Shown piece after piece: positions 29,660 through 39,115 of a stretch of DNA of 64,000 nt. The DNA is from Sulfuritalea sp. (GTDB lineage Bacteria > Pseudomonadota > Gammaproteobacteria > Burkholderiales > Rhodocyclaceae), in the NCBI GenBank assembly GCA_016712985.1, contig JADJQA010000001.1, forward strand, positions 1 to 64,000. The letters run 5' to 3'. Below the pieces are notes generated by a model that had not been told where the DNA came from, made no database searches, and saw only the letters and a list, made by a program, of their open reading frames with translations. Each line of letters opens with the position of its first letter. Position 1 is the first letter of the stretch. The translations under genes were made by a program, and so were the position numbers.

Positions 29660-30889
29660 ATGCCGCGCCTTCTTGCCAGCCGCCTTGCCGATATTGCACC
29701 CTTCCACGTCATGGAACTGATGGCGCGCGCCCAGGCATTGGAGGTCGAAGGCCGGTCGATCATTCATTTGGAGGTCGGCGAACCCGACTTCGCCACCGCC
29801 GGCCCGATTCTTGAAGCCGCCCGGAGTTTCCTCTCCGGCGGCCATGTGCATTACACGGCGGCACTGGGACTGCGCCAGTTGCGCGAAGCCATCAGCGACT
29901 TCTATCACACGCGCCACGGGCTCGACATCTCGCCCGCGCGCATCGTGGTCACGGCCGGGGCATCCGGTGCGCTGCTGCTCGCGCTCGGCGTGCTGGTAAG
30001 TCCCGGCGACGAATGGCTGCTGCCTGACCCCGGCTATCCATGCAACCGACATCTTGTGCGTTTGCTCGAGGGCAAACCCGTTGCGCTCCCGGTTGACGCG
30101 GCATCCGACTACCAGCCCACGGCAGCGGGACTTGCCGCGTCATGGACGGCTGGAACACGCGGCCTCCTCGTGGCCTCCCCGGCCAATCCGACGGGTACCC
30201 TGCTCGATCCCGGCACCATGGCCACGCTGGCGGAAGCCGTCACGGCGCGCGGCGGCACCCTGCTGGTTGACGAGATCTATCACGGGCTGACCTACGGCGT
30301 CGAAGCCCGATCAGCGCTGGCACTCAGCGATGATGCATTTGTCATCAACAGCTTTTCCAAGTACTTCGGCATGACGGGCTGGCGTCTGGGCTGGCTGGTC
30401 GCGCCGCCCGGCTATGTGCGCGAAATCGAGAAACTGGCGCAAAACATCTACATCGCGCCATCGACGCTCGCCCAACATGCGGCCATGGCAGCCTTCCAGC
30501 CTGAAACGATCGGCATTCTTGAAGCCCGCCGCCAGGAGTTCTCCCGGCGCCGGGATATTCTCCTGCCTGGCCTGCGCAAGCTTGGCTTCGCCGTCGCGGC
30601 TGAGCCGCAAGGCGCCTTCTATGTGTATGCCGACAGCAATTCACTGGCCGACGACAGTTCCAGCCTTGCCGAACAACTGCTCACGCAAGCAGGCGTGGCA
30701 GCCACGCCAGGGCTGGACTTCGGCAGCAATGCGCCGCACCGCCACATGCGCTTTGCCTACACGGTCGACCGGGATCGGATCGAGGAAGGTCTCGCCCGCA
30801 TGGCGGCTTTCCTGAGTTCCAGGCAAGCACGAGTATCAGTGGAAGCCAACACCGGTCTTGGCGACGCCAGGCACGGCGGCCGCGACTAA
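29660..30889 (+). CDS. Pyridoxal phosphate-dependent aminotransferase, class I/II
   Basis: The ATG at 29660 follows AGGGG and gives 409 residues. The fold I motifs are complete: IIHLEVGEPDFATAGPILEA, VTAGASGALLLALGVL, SPANPTGTLLDPGTMATLAE with the cofactor Asn, LLVDEIYHGLTYG with the Asp, and SFSKYFGMTGWRLGWLVAP with the Schiff-base Lys. The substrate cannot be fixed. Aspartate-, alanine- and aromatic-type enzymes of this subgroup look alike. It could supply arylpyruvates to IorAB, but the two are 13 kb apart. The last 30 residues are poorly conserved. Confidence 0.88.
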   Translation: MPRLLASRLADIAPFHVMELMARAQALEVEGRSIIHLEVGEPDFATAGPILEAARSFLSGGHVHYTAALGLRQLREAISDFYHTRHGLDISPARIVVTAGASGALLLALGVLVSPGDEWLLPDPGYPCNRHLVRLLEGKPVALPVDAASDYQPTAAGLAASWTAGTRGLLVASPANPTGTLLDPGTMATLAEAVTARGGTLLVDEIYHGLTYGVEARSALALSDDAFVINSFSKYFGMTGWRLGWLVAPPGYVREIEKLAQNIYIAPSTLAQHAAMAAFQPETIGILEARRQEFSRRRDILLPGLRKLGFAVAAEPQGAFYVYADSNSLADDSSSLAEQLLTQAGVAATPGLDFGSNAPHRHMRFAYTVDRDRIEEGLARMAAFLSSRQARVSVEANTGLGDARHGGRD

Positions 30890-31047
30890 CAGCCTGATTT
30901 CGGATGGCTGGCGCGATCAGGCCAAAGTCAAGCGGGCAAACCCGACGGCAAGCAAAAAGAAAGCGCGTGCCGAGTTAACAGCACGCGCTTGCTATCCACT
31001 TTGCGATGCGACCGGTCCCGCGGGACCAACGCAGGGCGATGCTACCG

Positions 31048-31560
31048 TCAGGGACGGGAGCCGGTGGGAAACGGCCAAGCCGCCGCCGGGTTCAGCGAGG
31101 ACTTGATGCCGGGAGCAGCAGCCGTTGACGGTGCGGCCGCAGCCGGCTTTTTGGCAGCAGCTTTCTTCGGCGCAGCCTTCTTCGCGGCGGGCTTGGCAGC
31201 GGCCGGCTTGGCAGCGGCCTTCTTCGGCGCAGCCTTCTTCGGCGCAGCCTTCTTCGCGGCGGGCTTGGCAGCTGCCTTCTTCGGCGCAGCCTTCTTCGCA
31301 GCAGGCTTGGCAGCCGCCTTCTTCGGCGCAGCTTTCTTCGCAGCGGATTTGGCAGCGGGCTTCTTCGGCGCAGCCTTCTTCGCGGCGGGTTTGGCAGCAG
31401 CCTTCTTCGGCGCAGCCTTCTCCGCAGCGGGCTTGGCAGCCGCTTTCTTCACAGCCGGCTTTTTGGCAGCTGGCTTCTTCGGAGCCGCAGACTTCTTAGC
31501 GGCGGGCTTAGCCGCTGCCTTCTTTGCGGCCGGCTTCTTGGCTTTCTTGGTATCAGCCAT
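31048..31560 (-). CDS. Histone H1-like Lys/Ala/Pro-rich DNA-binding protein
   Basis: This 170-residue protein starts at ATG 31560 after a strong AAGGAGG site. It consists almost entirely of Lys, Ala and Pro in repeats of the type KKAAPKKAAAKPAA, with a period near 14 residues and a matching tandem repeat in the DNA. A short C-terminal tail (SSLNPAAAWPFPTGSRP) departs from the repeat. Such proteins resemble the C-terminal tail of eukaryotic histone H1 and bacterial HctB or AlgP-type proteins, and they bind DNA in the nucleoid. The low complexity makes finer assignment unsafe, and repeat number is likely to vary between strains. Confidence 0.85.
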   Translation of the reverse strand: MADTKKAKKPAAKKAAAKPAAKKSAAPKKPAAKKPAVKKAAAKPAAEKAAPKKAAAKPAAKKAAPKKPAAKSAAKKAAPKKAAAKPAAKKAAPKKAAAKPAAKKAAPKKAAPKKAAAKPAAAKPAAKKAAPKKAAAKKPAAAAPSTAAAPGIKSSLNPAAAWPFPTGSRP

Positions 31561-32122
31561 GTTGAACCTCCTTAACAAATTAACAGGAAAGAACCACCAC
31601 TACACTTTTTGCTGCAACCCGTCTGGGCTAGTACGGATTATCCAACGCTCCGATGCAATCGAAAGCAACGAATTCCTCACGTTTATCCGCCTATCACTTC
31701 GTTTTGAACCTGCCAATGACAAACGCACTGCCAATCATTTAACATACTCTGACAAGCACCATGCGGCGCTAGTCCAGACTGGCACTGGGCCGCGCAGCCC
31801 TCGAAGCATCCCGCCTGCCGCGGCAGCCACGTCGATGCAGGTCTTGCCCGATTGCGACAGACCGCTTCGTCGAGAGCCGGATCAATACCCGCTTGCGGCG
31901 ATGTCTGCAGACATGCGAAACAGATATCACTGGCCCGTCGCGATGCGGCCGCTGACAATCGGGACTCTGCGGCAATCGACCTGCTCCGTCCCTGCTGCAC
32001 CCCGACCTACTATATCTGGTAGTCCATAGTCGATTCGGCACTAAATCTAGTAGCTGATCTTTGGCGCCGCAAGATTTGGTCGATGCCAAACGCAAACCGC
32101 TGTTGCAAGCTTGCGACCGTCA
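31561..32122. other. Intergenic region between the histone-like gene and ampD
   Basis: About 560 bases without a supported gene. Composition is less GC-rich than elsewhere, mainly at 31570-31760 and 32005-32070. The promoter of the leftward histone-like gene should lie at its left side. Open frames in it show no family motif. Confidence 0.45.
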
Positions 32123-32614
32123 TCAACCCGCGCCGCGCAGTCGACGCCAATCAAAGCACGGACCGGGATCGGTCTTGCGCCCCGGCGCGATATCGCTGTG
32201 GCCAACCACCGCCGCGATCGGATAGCGATGGCGCAGCTCGGCAAGCACACGGTTGAGGGTCAGGTACTGGACATCCTCGAACGGAAGCTGGTCGCAGCCC
32301 TCGAGCTCGATGCCGATGGAAAAGTTGTTGCAGTTCTCCCGACCTTGCCAGTTTGAAGCGCCGGCATGCCAGGCCCGCCGGGCGCAGGAAACGAACTGGA
32401 TCAACTCGCCATCACGACGCACCAGGAAATGCGCCGAAACCCGCAAACCCTCGATCTCGCGGAAATAGGGATGCGCCGCCGGATCAAGGCAGTTGGTAAA
32501 CAACTGGACTATTCCGGGGCCGCCGAATTCGTTGGGCGGCAGGCTGATGGCGTGGATGACGACCAGTTGGATGGGTTCATCCGCGGGCCGCTCATCACAA
32601 TTCTGCGATGGCAC
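32123..32614 (-). CDS. ampD: 1,6-anhydro-N-acetylmuramyl-L-alanine amidase
   Basis: AmpD cleaves the peptide from anhydromuropeptides in cytosolic murein recycling and so influences beta-lactamase induction. The zinc ligands are visible: His in LVVIHAISLPPNEFGG, and His and Asp in VGHSDIAPGRKTDPGPCFDW. RRAWHAGASNWQGRENCNNF and IGIELEGCDQLPF are also typical. The frame starts with GTG at 32614. The family sequence (GWLFDARRVPSQNCDERP) extends about ten residues further upstream in the same frame, with no ATG before the stop at 32660. The true start may therefore be a rare codon upstream. Confidence 0.9.
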   Translation of the reverse strand: MPSQNCDERPADEPIQLVVIHAISLPPNEFGGPGIVQLFTNCLDPAAHPYFREIEGLRVSAHFLVRRDGELIQFVSCARRAWHAGASNWQGRENCNNFSIGIELEGCDQLPFEDVQYLTLNRVLAELRHRYPIAAVVGHSDIAPGRKTDPGPCFDWRRLRGAG

Positions 32615-32666
32615 CCGACGCGCATCGAACAGCCAGCCCGCATCGCCCCCGGGTCCCGTACCGGCG

Positions 32667-34037
32667 TCACTCGTTCATTCCCAGCCGCGCCATCCGATAG
32701 CGCAGCGAACGGAAAGTCACGCCCAGCAGCCTTGCGGCGGCAGTGCGATTGTCGTTCGACTGCCTGAGGGCCTCAAGAATCGCCTGGCGCTCCACCTGAT
32801 CGAGGTGATCCTGCAGGGAGCCACCGGCTGCAGCAGTGGCGACGCCTGCAGCTTGAGGCGGCGCCAGATTCAGATCAGCCGCATCAATGCGGTCGCCGGC
32901 CATCATGGCCAGCGAGCGCTCCAGCACGTTTTCGAGTTCGCGCACATTGCCCGGAAAGGGATAGCCCTGCAAAGTCTCGACAGCCGCGGCGGTCAGCGGA
33001 GGTGGTATCAAGTCGGCAGCCCGCGCCAGCCGGTCCAGGATGTGCCGCGCCAACATCGGTATATCGTCTCGACACTCGCGCAGGGCCGGCATCCGCAGCT
33101 CGATGACATTGAGTCGATAAAACAGATCCTGGCGAAAGCGGCCCCGCTCGACCAGCAGCTTCAGATCCTGATGCGTGGCACAAATGACGCGGACATCGAC
33201 ACTTTCCTCTCCGGTTGCGCCAACCCTGCGCACGCGCTTTTCCTGAATCGCCCGCAACAGCTTGACCTGCATAGTCAGCGGCAGTTCCGCCACCTCGTCG
33301 AGAAACAGGGTGCCGCGATCAGCCACCTGAAAGAAGCCTTCGCGATCATCGCTGGCGCCGGTAAATGCTCCCTTGCGGTAACCGAAAAACTCGCTTTCCA
33401 TCAGATTCTCGGGGATTGCGCCACAGTTAACCGGCACAAATGCCTTGTCGCGACGCGCGCCCAGCGTATGAATCAGCCGCGCCGCGAGTTCCTTGCCGCT
33501 CCCCGACTCACCCGTAATATGAACCGGGGCCTGGCTTCGCGCCACCCGGTCGATCAGATCGCGCACCTGCTCGATTGCCGCCGACTCGCCGAGCAGTGCC
33601 GACCCGCCGCCCATGTCGCCCGTCGCGCCCGAGTTAGGCAGCTCCAGCGCCGACTTGACCATCCCCCGCAACTGATCGAGCGACACCGGCTTGGCGATGT
33701 AGTCGAATGCCCCGGCCTTGAGCGCAGACACCGCATTCTCGGCGCTGCCATGCGCGGTGATCACCGCCACGGGCAAGTCAGCCACCGCATCGGCAATCAG
33801 GCGCACCAGTTCCAGGCCATCGCCATCCGGCAGGCGCATGTCGGTCAGGCATAGCTGATAGCGCTGACTGGCGAGCATGCGGCGCGCCTCGGCAAGAGTT
33901 CCCACGCAATCCGCCTGCAGCCCCATGCGCGCCAGGGTGAAGTCGAGCAACTCGCGGATGTCCGCTTCGTCGTCGACCACCAGGACGCGCTTGGTTTCCC
34001 CCCGGCTGCGACTGCGGCGTTCATATTTCAGCGACAT
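32667..34037 (-). CDS. pilR: Sigma-54-dependent response regulator, PilR-like
   Basis: This 456-residue regulator starts at ATG 34037. Its receiver domain has VVDDEADIRELLDFTL and the phosphorylation Asp in CLTDMRLPDGDGLELV. The AAA+ domain shows Walker A GESGSGKELAARLIH, the sigma-54 contact loop FFGYRKGAFTGA and LFLDEVAELPLTMQVKLLRA. The C-terminal Fis-type helix-turn-helix is NRTAAARLLGVTFRSLRYRM. It overlaps pilS by ten bases. In other bacteria PilR activates pilin transcription. No pilin gene is in this window, so the target is inferred. Confidence 0.9.
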   Translation of the reverse strand: MSLKYERRSRSRGETKRVLVVDDEADIRELLDFTLARMGLQADCVGTLAEARRMLASQRYQLCLTDMRLPDGDGLELVRLIADAVADLPVAVITAHGSAENAVSALKAGAFDYIAKPVSLDQLRGMVKSALELPNSGATGDMGGGSALLGESAAIEQVRDLIDRVARSQAPVHITGESGSGKELAARLIHTLGARRDKAFVPVNCGAIPENLMESEFFGYRKGAFTGASDDREGFFQVADRGTLFLDEVAELPLTMQVKLLRAIQEKRVRRVGATGEESVDVRVICATHQDLKLLVERGRFRQDLFYRLNVIELRMPALRECRDDIPMLARHILDRLARAADLIPPPLTAAAVETLQGYPFPGNVRELENVLERSLAMMAGDRIDAADLNLAPPQAAGVATAAAGGSLQDHLDQVERQAILEALRQSNDNRTAAARLLGVTFRSLRYRMARLGMNE

Positions 34038-35608
34038 GGATGTCCCTCGGCGATGATGCAAAAATGGGCGCCGGGCAACTCGTCCAGCAGGTCGAGACGG
34101 GCACCACTCGCCTCGCACAGCTCCCGCGCAATGTAGAGTCCCAGCCCGGTGCCCGCGCCGTGCGTCGTGAAGAATGGCTCGAACACCTGGTTGCGTTGCG
34201 CCTCATCGATTCCCGGACCATCATCAATGATGTGCAACTCGACGCGGTTCGCCGTGTTGGCCGGCCTCGCCCGCAGTCGCACCGCGCCGTCCGCGGCGCT
34301 GGCGTGGCGCAGTGCATTCTCCAGCAGGTTCCACAAAACCCGATAGAGATGGCTCCGGTCAAACAGCAGTTCGACATCGCCCTCGGCAACATGGACACGC
34401 CGGCTGGCTGAGGCATCGTGCAAGACCAGTTCCTCGAGGAACCCGGCAAGAAACTCCTGCCAGCGCAAGGTTTCCGGCTGCGCGCGGTCGCGGCGACCGA
34501 GTTCCAGCACCTCTGTAACGAGCCGATTGAGGCGCAGGGCGTTGTCATGAATGATGTGCACCAGGCGCAGGCGCAGGGGATCGGCGTCCTCTTCCCCCAG
34601 CAACTCGGCGGCATGACTGATGGCGGCCAGCGGATTGCGAATCTCGTGCGCCATGTTGGCGGTGAGCCTGCCAAGGGCTGCAAGTTTGAGCTGCTGCGCC
34701 TGGGACTGTACCCGCTCCATGTCCTCCAGATAAATGAGGGCGTGCCCGCCAGGCCCGGCCGCAGGCAGATAGCGTACGCGCAACAGGCGCCCGCTTGCCT
34801 GACGCAGCATCTCCACTGCTTCGACAGGCTGTGCGCTCCACACCCGGTAGCGATCCGCCAGTCCGGGAGAAAGCGCTTCCAGCCTGGCCTCGTCCGACGC
34901 CCGCACATTCAGCAGCGCTTCCGCGCGCGGGTTGAGCAACCGCACACGCCCGTCACCATCGACCACCAGCACGCCGTCGTACATGTCCCGAATGATCCGC
35001 TCGCTGATCCGCAGTTGATCGTCAAGTTGCCGCCCACGCTCCCGCGCCAGAATTTCGGTCCTGACCACCCTCCGCGCCAGCAGTCGGGCGATGATCGCCG
35101 TACCGAAGCAGGCAATGCTGATGATCCCGGTACGCACGAAGTCCGCCGGGTCGGCCTCGAGGGTCAGTGCGCGCCAACTCTCCTCCAGCAGCATCGCCAC
35201 CGAGGCTAGTGCAGCGTAAAACAAGGTCATGCGCCCCTGCCCGACCAGACCGGCGCCGGCAACGACCACGAACAACAGCGCGGCAATTCCACTCTTCTGT
35301 CCGCCGCTGGCAAACATCATCAGGGTCAAGGCGGCAATGTCGACCGCCACCTGCACGGAAAGCTGAAGATTGAACAGCCGCGGTCTGCGCAGCAAGGCCA
35401 CAAGAAACACAACGGCCAGCACCAGATAGATCGCGGCGACTCTACCAAACAGCCTGGAATCCTGCGTACCGAGACTCACCGTGTCGCCGAAAACCCGCGC
35501 CGCGACAAGAAACAACAAGGCTATCGACAGGCGGTAAACCGAGAAGAAGCGCAATGAACGCCAGAAGGATTCGATTGCGTCGGGTGTCCGCTGGGCAATG
35601 GTCTGCAC
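34028..35608 (-). CDS. pilS: Membrane sensor histidine kinase, PilS-like
   Basis: The kinase has about six N-terminal membrane helices (VYRLSIALLFLVAARVFG, AAIYLVLAVVFLVALL, GIAALLFVVVAGAGLVG and others). A PAS domain follows (IRDMYDGVLVVDGDGRVRLL), then the H box MAHEIRNPLAAISHAAELL and an ATPase domain ending in FFTTHGAGTGLGLYIAREL. The start is most likely GTG 35608 or TTG 35614, which overlaps the stop of the small gene upstream. The frame runs further upstream but without the fold. It would phosphorylate the PilR-like regulator. Confidence 0.88.
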   Translation of the reverse strand: MQTIAQRTPDAIESFWRSLRFFSVYRLSIALLFLVAARVFGDTVSLGTQDSRLFGRVAAIYLVLAVVFLVALLRRPRLFNLQLSVQVAVDIAALTLMMFASGGQKSGIAALLFVVVAGAGLVGQGRMTLFYAALASVAMLLEESWRALTLEADPADFVRTGIISIACFGTAIIARLLARRVVRTEILARERGRQLDDQLRISERIIRDMYDGVLVVDGDGRVRLLNPRAEALLNVRASDEARLEALSPGLADRYRVWSAQPVEAVEMLRQASGRLLRVRYLPAAGPGGHALIYLEDMERVQSQAQQLKLAALGRLTANMAHEIRNPLAAISHAAELLGEEDADPLRLRLVHIIHDNALRLNRLVTEVLELGRRDRAQPETLRWQEFLAGFLEELVLHDASASRRVHVAEGDVELLFDRSHLYRVLWNLLENALRHASAADGAVRLRARPANTANRVELHIIDDGPGIDEAQRNQVFEPFFTTHGAGTGLGLYIARELCEASGARLDLLDELPGAHFCIIAEGHPCR

Positions 35609-35610
35609 GC

Positions 35611-35829
35611 TCAAGACCGCACCCCGAGGCGCCGGTGATCTTCGCAACAGTAGTCGCGCTCGCCTTCGCTTAGCGACTCGGCACTGGGGAAATGCACCCC
35701 GCAATGCGCACATTGCGTCATCGCCTCGGGCTTGTGCGCCTGCGGTGGCGGCTTGCCGCGCCGCCTTGACGCCCGCACCAGCGCATAGACCACGGCAAGC
35801 AGGGCGATGAACAGGAGAAACTTTGCCAT
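35611..35829 (-). CDS. PP0621 family small membrane protein
   Basis: This 72-residue protein has one N-terminal helix (KFLLFIALLAVVYALVRA), a basic linker, and a small Cys-rich tail with CAHCGVHFPSAESL and YCCEDHRRLG, likely to bind a metal. It matches the PP0621 family, which commonly precedes pilS in beta- and gammaproteobacteria. Its stop overlaps the possible TTG start of pilS. The function is unknown. Confidence 0.85.
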   Translation of the reverse strand: MAKFLLFIALLAVVYALVRASRRRGKPPPQAHKPEAMTQCAHCGVHFPSAESLSEGERDYCCEDHRRLGVRS

Positions 35830-36319
35830 GACCCTCAGACCCCGGCAGCAAGCAGAAGCTGGTCGGGACGAGAGGGTTTGAAGCTCCAGCTTCTGCGTCC
35901 CGAACAGGTTGCTGGGCTTGCAGTCATTGAAGTCCCGCAAGCAGTTGCGCGATCAGCATGGTTCGTATGGCATATTGCGGCCTCACTGGAGAAATCACAA
36001 GGTAACCGTAACACGACGCGTTGAGCTTCAATTCCATGAAAATGCCGGGAAACAAGGATAACCGAACAAGAGCCGGACATCCGAGAGTGGCAGCAGGGCA
36101 AACGACTGGATGAGCGACAAGGTCCAACCCGACGTGAAAGACTGATCTCGCCATCCCAATGGAATCGCCTGGCCCTGCAGAAACAAGCGTTGCATAGGCT
36201 CCCCAAGTCAAGTCCATGTATGATGCTTTTCGGCGTGTATTCTTAGCCGGAGTATCCAGGGCAGCATGGGCACGGCACCAAGCGTCGGTTGCGAACTCTA
36301 ACTGAAGGGAAAAAAGATC
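35830..36319. other. Intergenic region between PP0621 and the FecR-domain gene
   Basis: About 490 bases without a supported gene, between divergent units. It should hold promoters for both. Leftward open frames of about 100 codons exist, but their Cys- and Arg-rich composition and lack of motifs argue against real genes. An AAGGG ribosome site for the next gene lies at 36305-36309. Confidence 0.45.
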
Positions 36320-37030
36320 ATGAAGCCAGGCGAAACGGCAAGAATTGTTGCGCTCTCATTCCTTAGCGTTCTTGCGGGTGCGGTGTACGCAGCCGACTCG
36401 GGGTCCATCGACCAGATTTCGGGGGATGTCACTGTCACCAGTCCCGACAAGCCGTCGCGAAAAGCCGGAGCAAAGGAAAAGATTCAGTCAGGAGACCTGA
36501 TCACGACACAGGCGAAGAGCGAGGTAGTGATCAAGCTTGCGGATGATTCCGTGATTGCATTGCGTCCGAATACGCAGTTCACCGTCACCGAATTCAAGTA
36601 CGAAAAGCAACCGACGGATACCACCCAGTTTTCGCTGCTGAAGGGCGCTGCGCGCTTCCTGACCGGCCTGGTCGGGCGGGCTTCTCCCAACCGGGTCCGG
36701 GTAACGGCGGTGACGGCCACAGTCGGCATTCGCGGCACGGACTTTGAAGTCGTCGTTGTTCCCGTGGATGAGCCTGACAAGCGTGCCGGAGTCTATGACT
36801 ATGTCCACGACGGCGCGACCAACATCCAGCTCGCCTCGGGCCCCAGCGTGGACGTAAATAAGTCGCAAACCGCCTTTGCTCCGGACAAGCCGAAGCCAGG
36901 CGAACCGGCTTTGTACATCCTTGACACGACACCGATCTTCCTGCAGCAGGGCGGCGGTTTCGATGCCCTGATGCAGTCGTTGACGATGCAGCCGATCAAC
37001 GTCATTCAGCAGATGCCGATGTTCCGCTGA
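36320..37030 (+). CDS. Periplasmic FecR-domain protein
   Basis: This 236-residue protein has a signal peptide cleaved near VYA-AD (residue 24). A FecR domain follows at residues 28 to 150: SIDQISGDVTV, a basic loop, LITTQAKSEVVIKLADDSVI, ALRPNTQFTVTEF and TVGIRGTDFEVVVV. In sigma-regulator FecR proteins this domain sits after a membrane helix. Here it is exported alone, as in many beta-barrel-associated proteins, so classic iron signalling is unlikely. The C-terminal tail is Gln- and Met-rich. The neighbouring autotransporter may be functionally related, but that is speculation. Confidence 0.8.
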   Translation: MKPGETARIVALSFLSVLAGAVYAADSGSIDQISGDVTVTSPDKPSRKAGAKEKIQSGDLITTQAKSEVVIKLADDSVIALRPNTQFTVTEFKYEKQPTDTTQFSLLKGAARFLTGLVGRASPNRVRVTAVTATVGIRGTDFEVVVVPVDEPDKRAGVYDYVHDGATNIQLASGPSVDVNKSQTAFAPDKPKPGEPALYILDTTPIFLQQGGGFDALMQSLTMQPINVIQQMPMFR

Positions 37031-37045
37031 TTCCTGAGGCGGCAG

Positions 37046-37876
37046 TCAGCGGCCGAGGCAGGATTCGCGGCGCAGTTCCGGCCAATCGTCGGCCCAGCAG
37101 CACTGGTGGTCGTACCACTGTTTGTCGATCACCAGGGCGCGCGGCACCTGGGACAGGAACCCTTGCGAAGTTAACGGCGGCACCAGAGTGTCCTTGCTGC
37201 CGCGGAAATGCGTCTGGCGCACGGAAGCAAGCTTTTTCGCGAAGTCGGCCGGATTCAACGAGTAGTCGAGCGGCGACACTTTCAAGGCATGGGTCCAGGC
37301 TCCGGTGTCGAGCGGCGCCGCAATGGTCACCAGGCAACTGACATCGCTGCGTCGGGCGGCGACCAACGCTGCCATCGCCCCGCCACCGGAATACCCGACA
37401 AGATTGACTGCGGCGGCGCCGGAGCTTTTCTTGAGGCGGCTTACGGCAAGGTCGATGGCGGCGACGGCATCTTCGCTGAAGCGGCCGCGCATCCACAGGG
37501 CCGGATCGCACCCGGCCAGCGCCTCGGGCTCCAGGTACTGGCAGGGCCGTCCCAGATAGGCAACCGCCCCGGAAACATCGGTGATCGCCATGTTCAGAAC
37601 CATGGGTTTGTGGGGTGTCGGATCGGCCGGAGGCTCGTCCGGCATCCGCCAGGGCGCCCCGTCGCTTTCAAGGTAGACGGTCAGTCTTGAATTCGGCCCG
37701 GCGTTGCCGGCGGCATTCCTGAGGAATGCCCGCAGCCGCTTGTCGGAAAGCTCAGCCGGGGAAAATCCGCCGCTGGCGGCAAGCGTACGGATTCGTTCAG
37801 CCGGTGACTGGAGCAGCGCGCATGCCGCCAAAAGGAAAACTGCCGAACCGGGAAGGACCCAATTCGGCAGTTTCAT
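37046..37876 (-). CDS. Alpha/beta hydrolase, predicted lipoprotein
   Basis: The 276-residue product begins with a short hydrophobic signal ending in a lipobox-like LLAAC (Cys 19), so it is probably anchored in an envelope membrane. The nucleophile elbow is VNLVGYSGGGAMAALVAAR with Ser, followed by TIAAPLDTGAWTHAL. A late His in WYDHQCCW may complete the triad, and an Asp in SKDTLVPP is suitable. The substrate is unknown. Ester or lipid hydrolysis is the general family role. It ends 15 bases from the convergent FecR-domain gene. Confidence 0.8.
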   Translation of the reverse strand: MKLPNWVLPGSAVFLLAACALLQSPAERIRTLAASGGFSPAELSDKRLRAFLRNAAGNAGPNSRLTVYLESDGAPWRMPDEPPADPTPHKPMVLNMAITDVSGAVAYLGRPCQYLEPEALAGCDPALWMRGRFSEDAVAAIDLAVSRLKKSSGAAAVNLVGYSGGGAMAALVAARRSDVSCLVTIAAPLDTGAWTHALKVSPLDYSLNPADFAKKLASVRQTHFRGSKDTLVPPLTSQGFLSQVPRALVIDKQWYDHQCCWADDWPELRRESCLGR

Positions 37877-37925
37877 GTGCTGCGGGTCGTCGGCGAATAA
37901 CCGCCGGCAGACTCTTGCGCTGACC

Positions 37926-39008
37926 TTAGAACCGCGCTCCGACGTTCAGCATGAGCTGATCGTTCTTGATCTGGCTGCGACTGAATTCACTGGAGTACTG
38001 AAGACCGCCATAGAAGCCGTTGGGAACGCTGAACCTGATACCGAGGGTGCCCTGCATACCGTCGCGGTCGTTGTCCGCGCCAAGCTGGTTAGGTTCCTTG
38101 AAGTCGTAAATGTAGCTCAAGCCTGCGTACGGAACGAAGGTCCCCAGATTGTAGGCGGCCTGACCGCCGAAACGAACCTGGGAAACTTTAACCTCGCCGC
38201 TCGGGACAAATGTGCCGTTCGACATGGTGTAGGAGCCAAGCTTGTCCTTGACGTAGATATAGCCGCCACGCCCGGTCAGCAACCACTTGCTGTCGGCGCC
38301 GAACAACTGACGATAGGACAGGCCCGCAGCGAACGTAGTGCGGTCGTCTTCCATTGGTCGCCGACGTGCCGGAGAACGTTGGTATCAACATCGGTCTGGC
38401 CCCAACCCGCGGACATGTCGGCCGACCAGTTCTTGTTGATCGGTATGCCGACATAGGGCGTATAGGTGGTCCCCCTGCCCGTCATCGTGCCGCCAGCCGC
38501 GCCGAAATTGGTGCCCGTGAGGTTGATGTCGGATCTGTCCCAAGCAATCGCCAAGCCGATCACGATATCGTTCTTCAAGGTGTAGTCCACACCGGCGAGG
38601 TAAACATCCCACGTTCCCGTCAGACTGCCAGGGACTGTATTCGTATGCGATGTCGCTACGCGAATAGCCGAACCATGCATTGAAGGCCTTGCCTCCGGGG
38701 GCCGCCGCAGCACCAGTCCCGCCCTGGCCCGGCAGGGCGAAGCGCGTGACGCCCGCGGGCAACGCCGCGAAGCTGGGACCGCCAACACCGCCGCCGATAA
38801 TCCCGCTCACCGTATTGCCGATGGTGACAGCCGTGTTCACACCGGTCGTGGTGATGACTCCCTTGACGAAGTCAGGGTTGGCATTTGGCTGCGCGGCAGC
38901 TGCCTGGGAGGCAGACGAAGTTGCAGACGCGATACCCGTAGCGCCCATCGCGCTCAGAGCAACCAGCACCTTGATCGAAACACTGTTTTTGGAAGTTGAA
39001 ATGCGCAT
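37926..39008 (-). pseudogene. Autotransporter-type outer-membrane beta-barrel protein, two frameshifts
   Basis: The start at 39008 gives a signal peptide (KVLVALSAMGATGIASA), a Gly/Ala-rich passenger, then barrel strands (AFNAWFGYSRSDIAYEYS). Near 38640 one extra C in a CCC run moves the barrel to a second frame (LTGTWDVYLAGVDYTLKND, YTPYVGIPINKNWSADMSAG). Near 38354 one missing A in CAATGG moves it to a third (RTTFAAGLSYRQLFG, then QIKNDQLMLNVGARF ending in Phe, as barrels do). The two shifts compensate, giving 360 residues overall. The short passenger suggests an anchored surface protein rather than a secreted enzyme. Confidence 0.8.
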
Positions 39009-39115
39009 GATTGCAGGGCCCCTTGTTCAAAAAAATAGTCTTTTAGTCTTCTACCTCGAATGGCTGCGATGCTATCACACACGCTACGGATATAAATACA
39101 ATCATGCGGATGTGA

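Noticed and set aside
31125..31560. Rightward Phe/Ala-rich frame over the histone-like gene as a membrane protein
   Set aside because: It is the complement of Lys/Ala-rich repeats. The opposite strand has a strong ribosome site and a known protein type.
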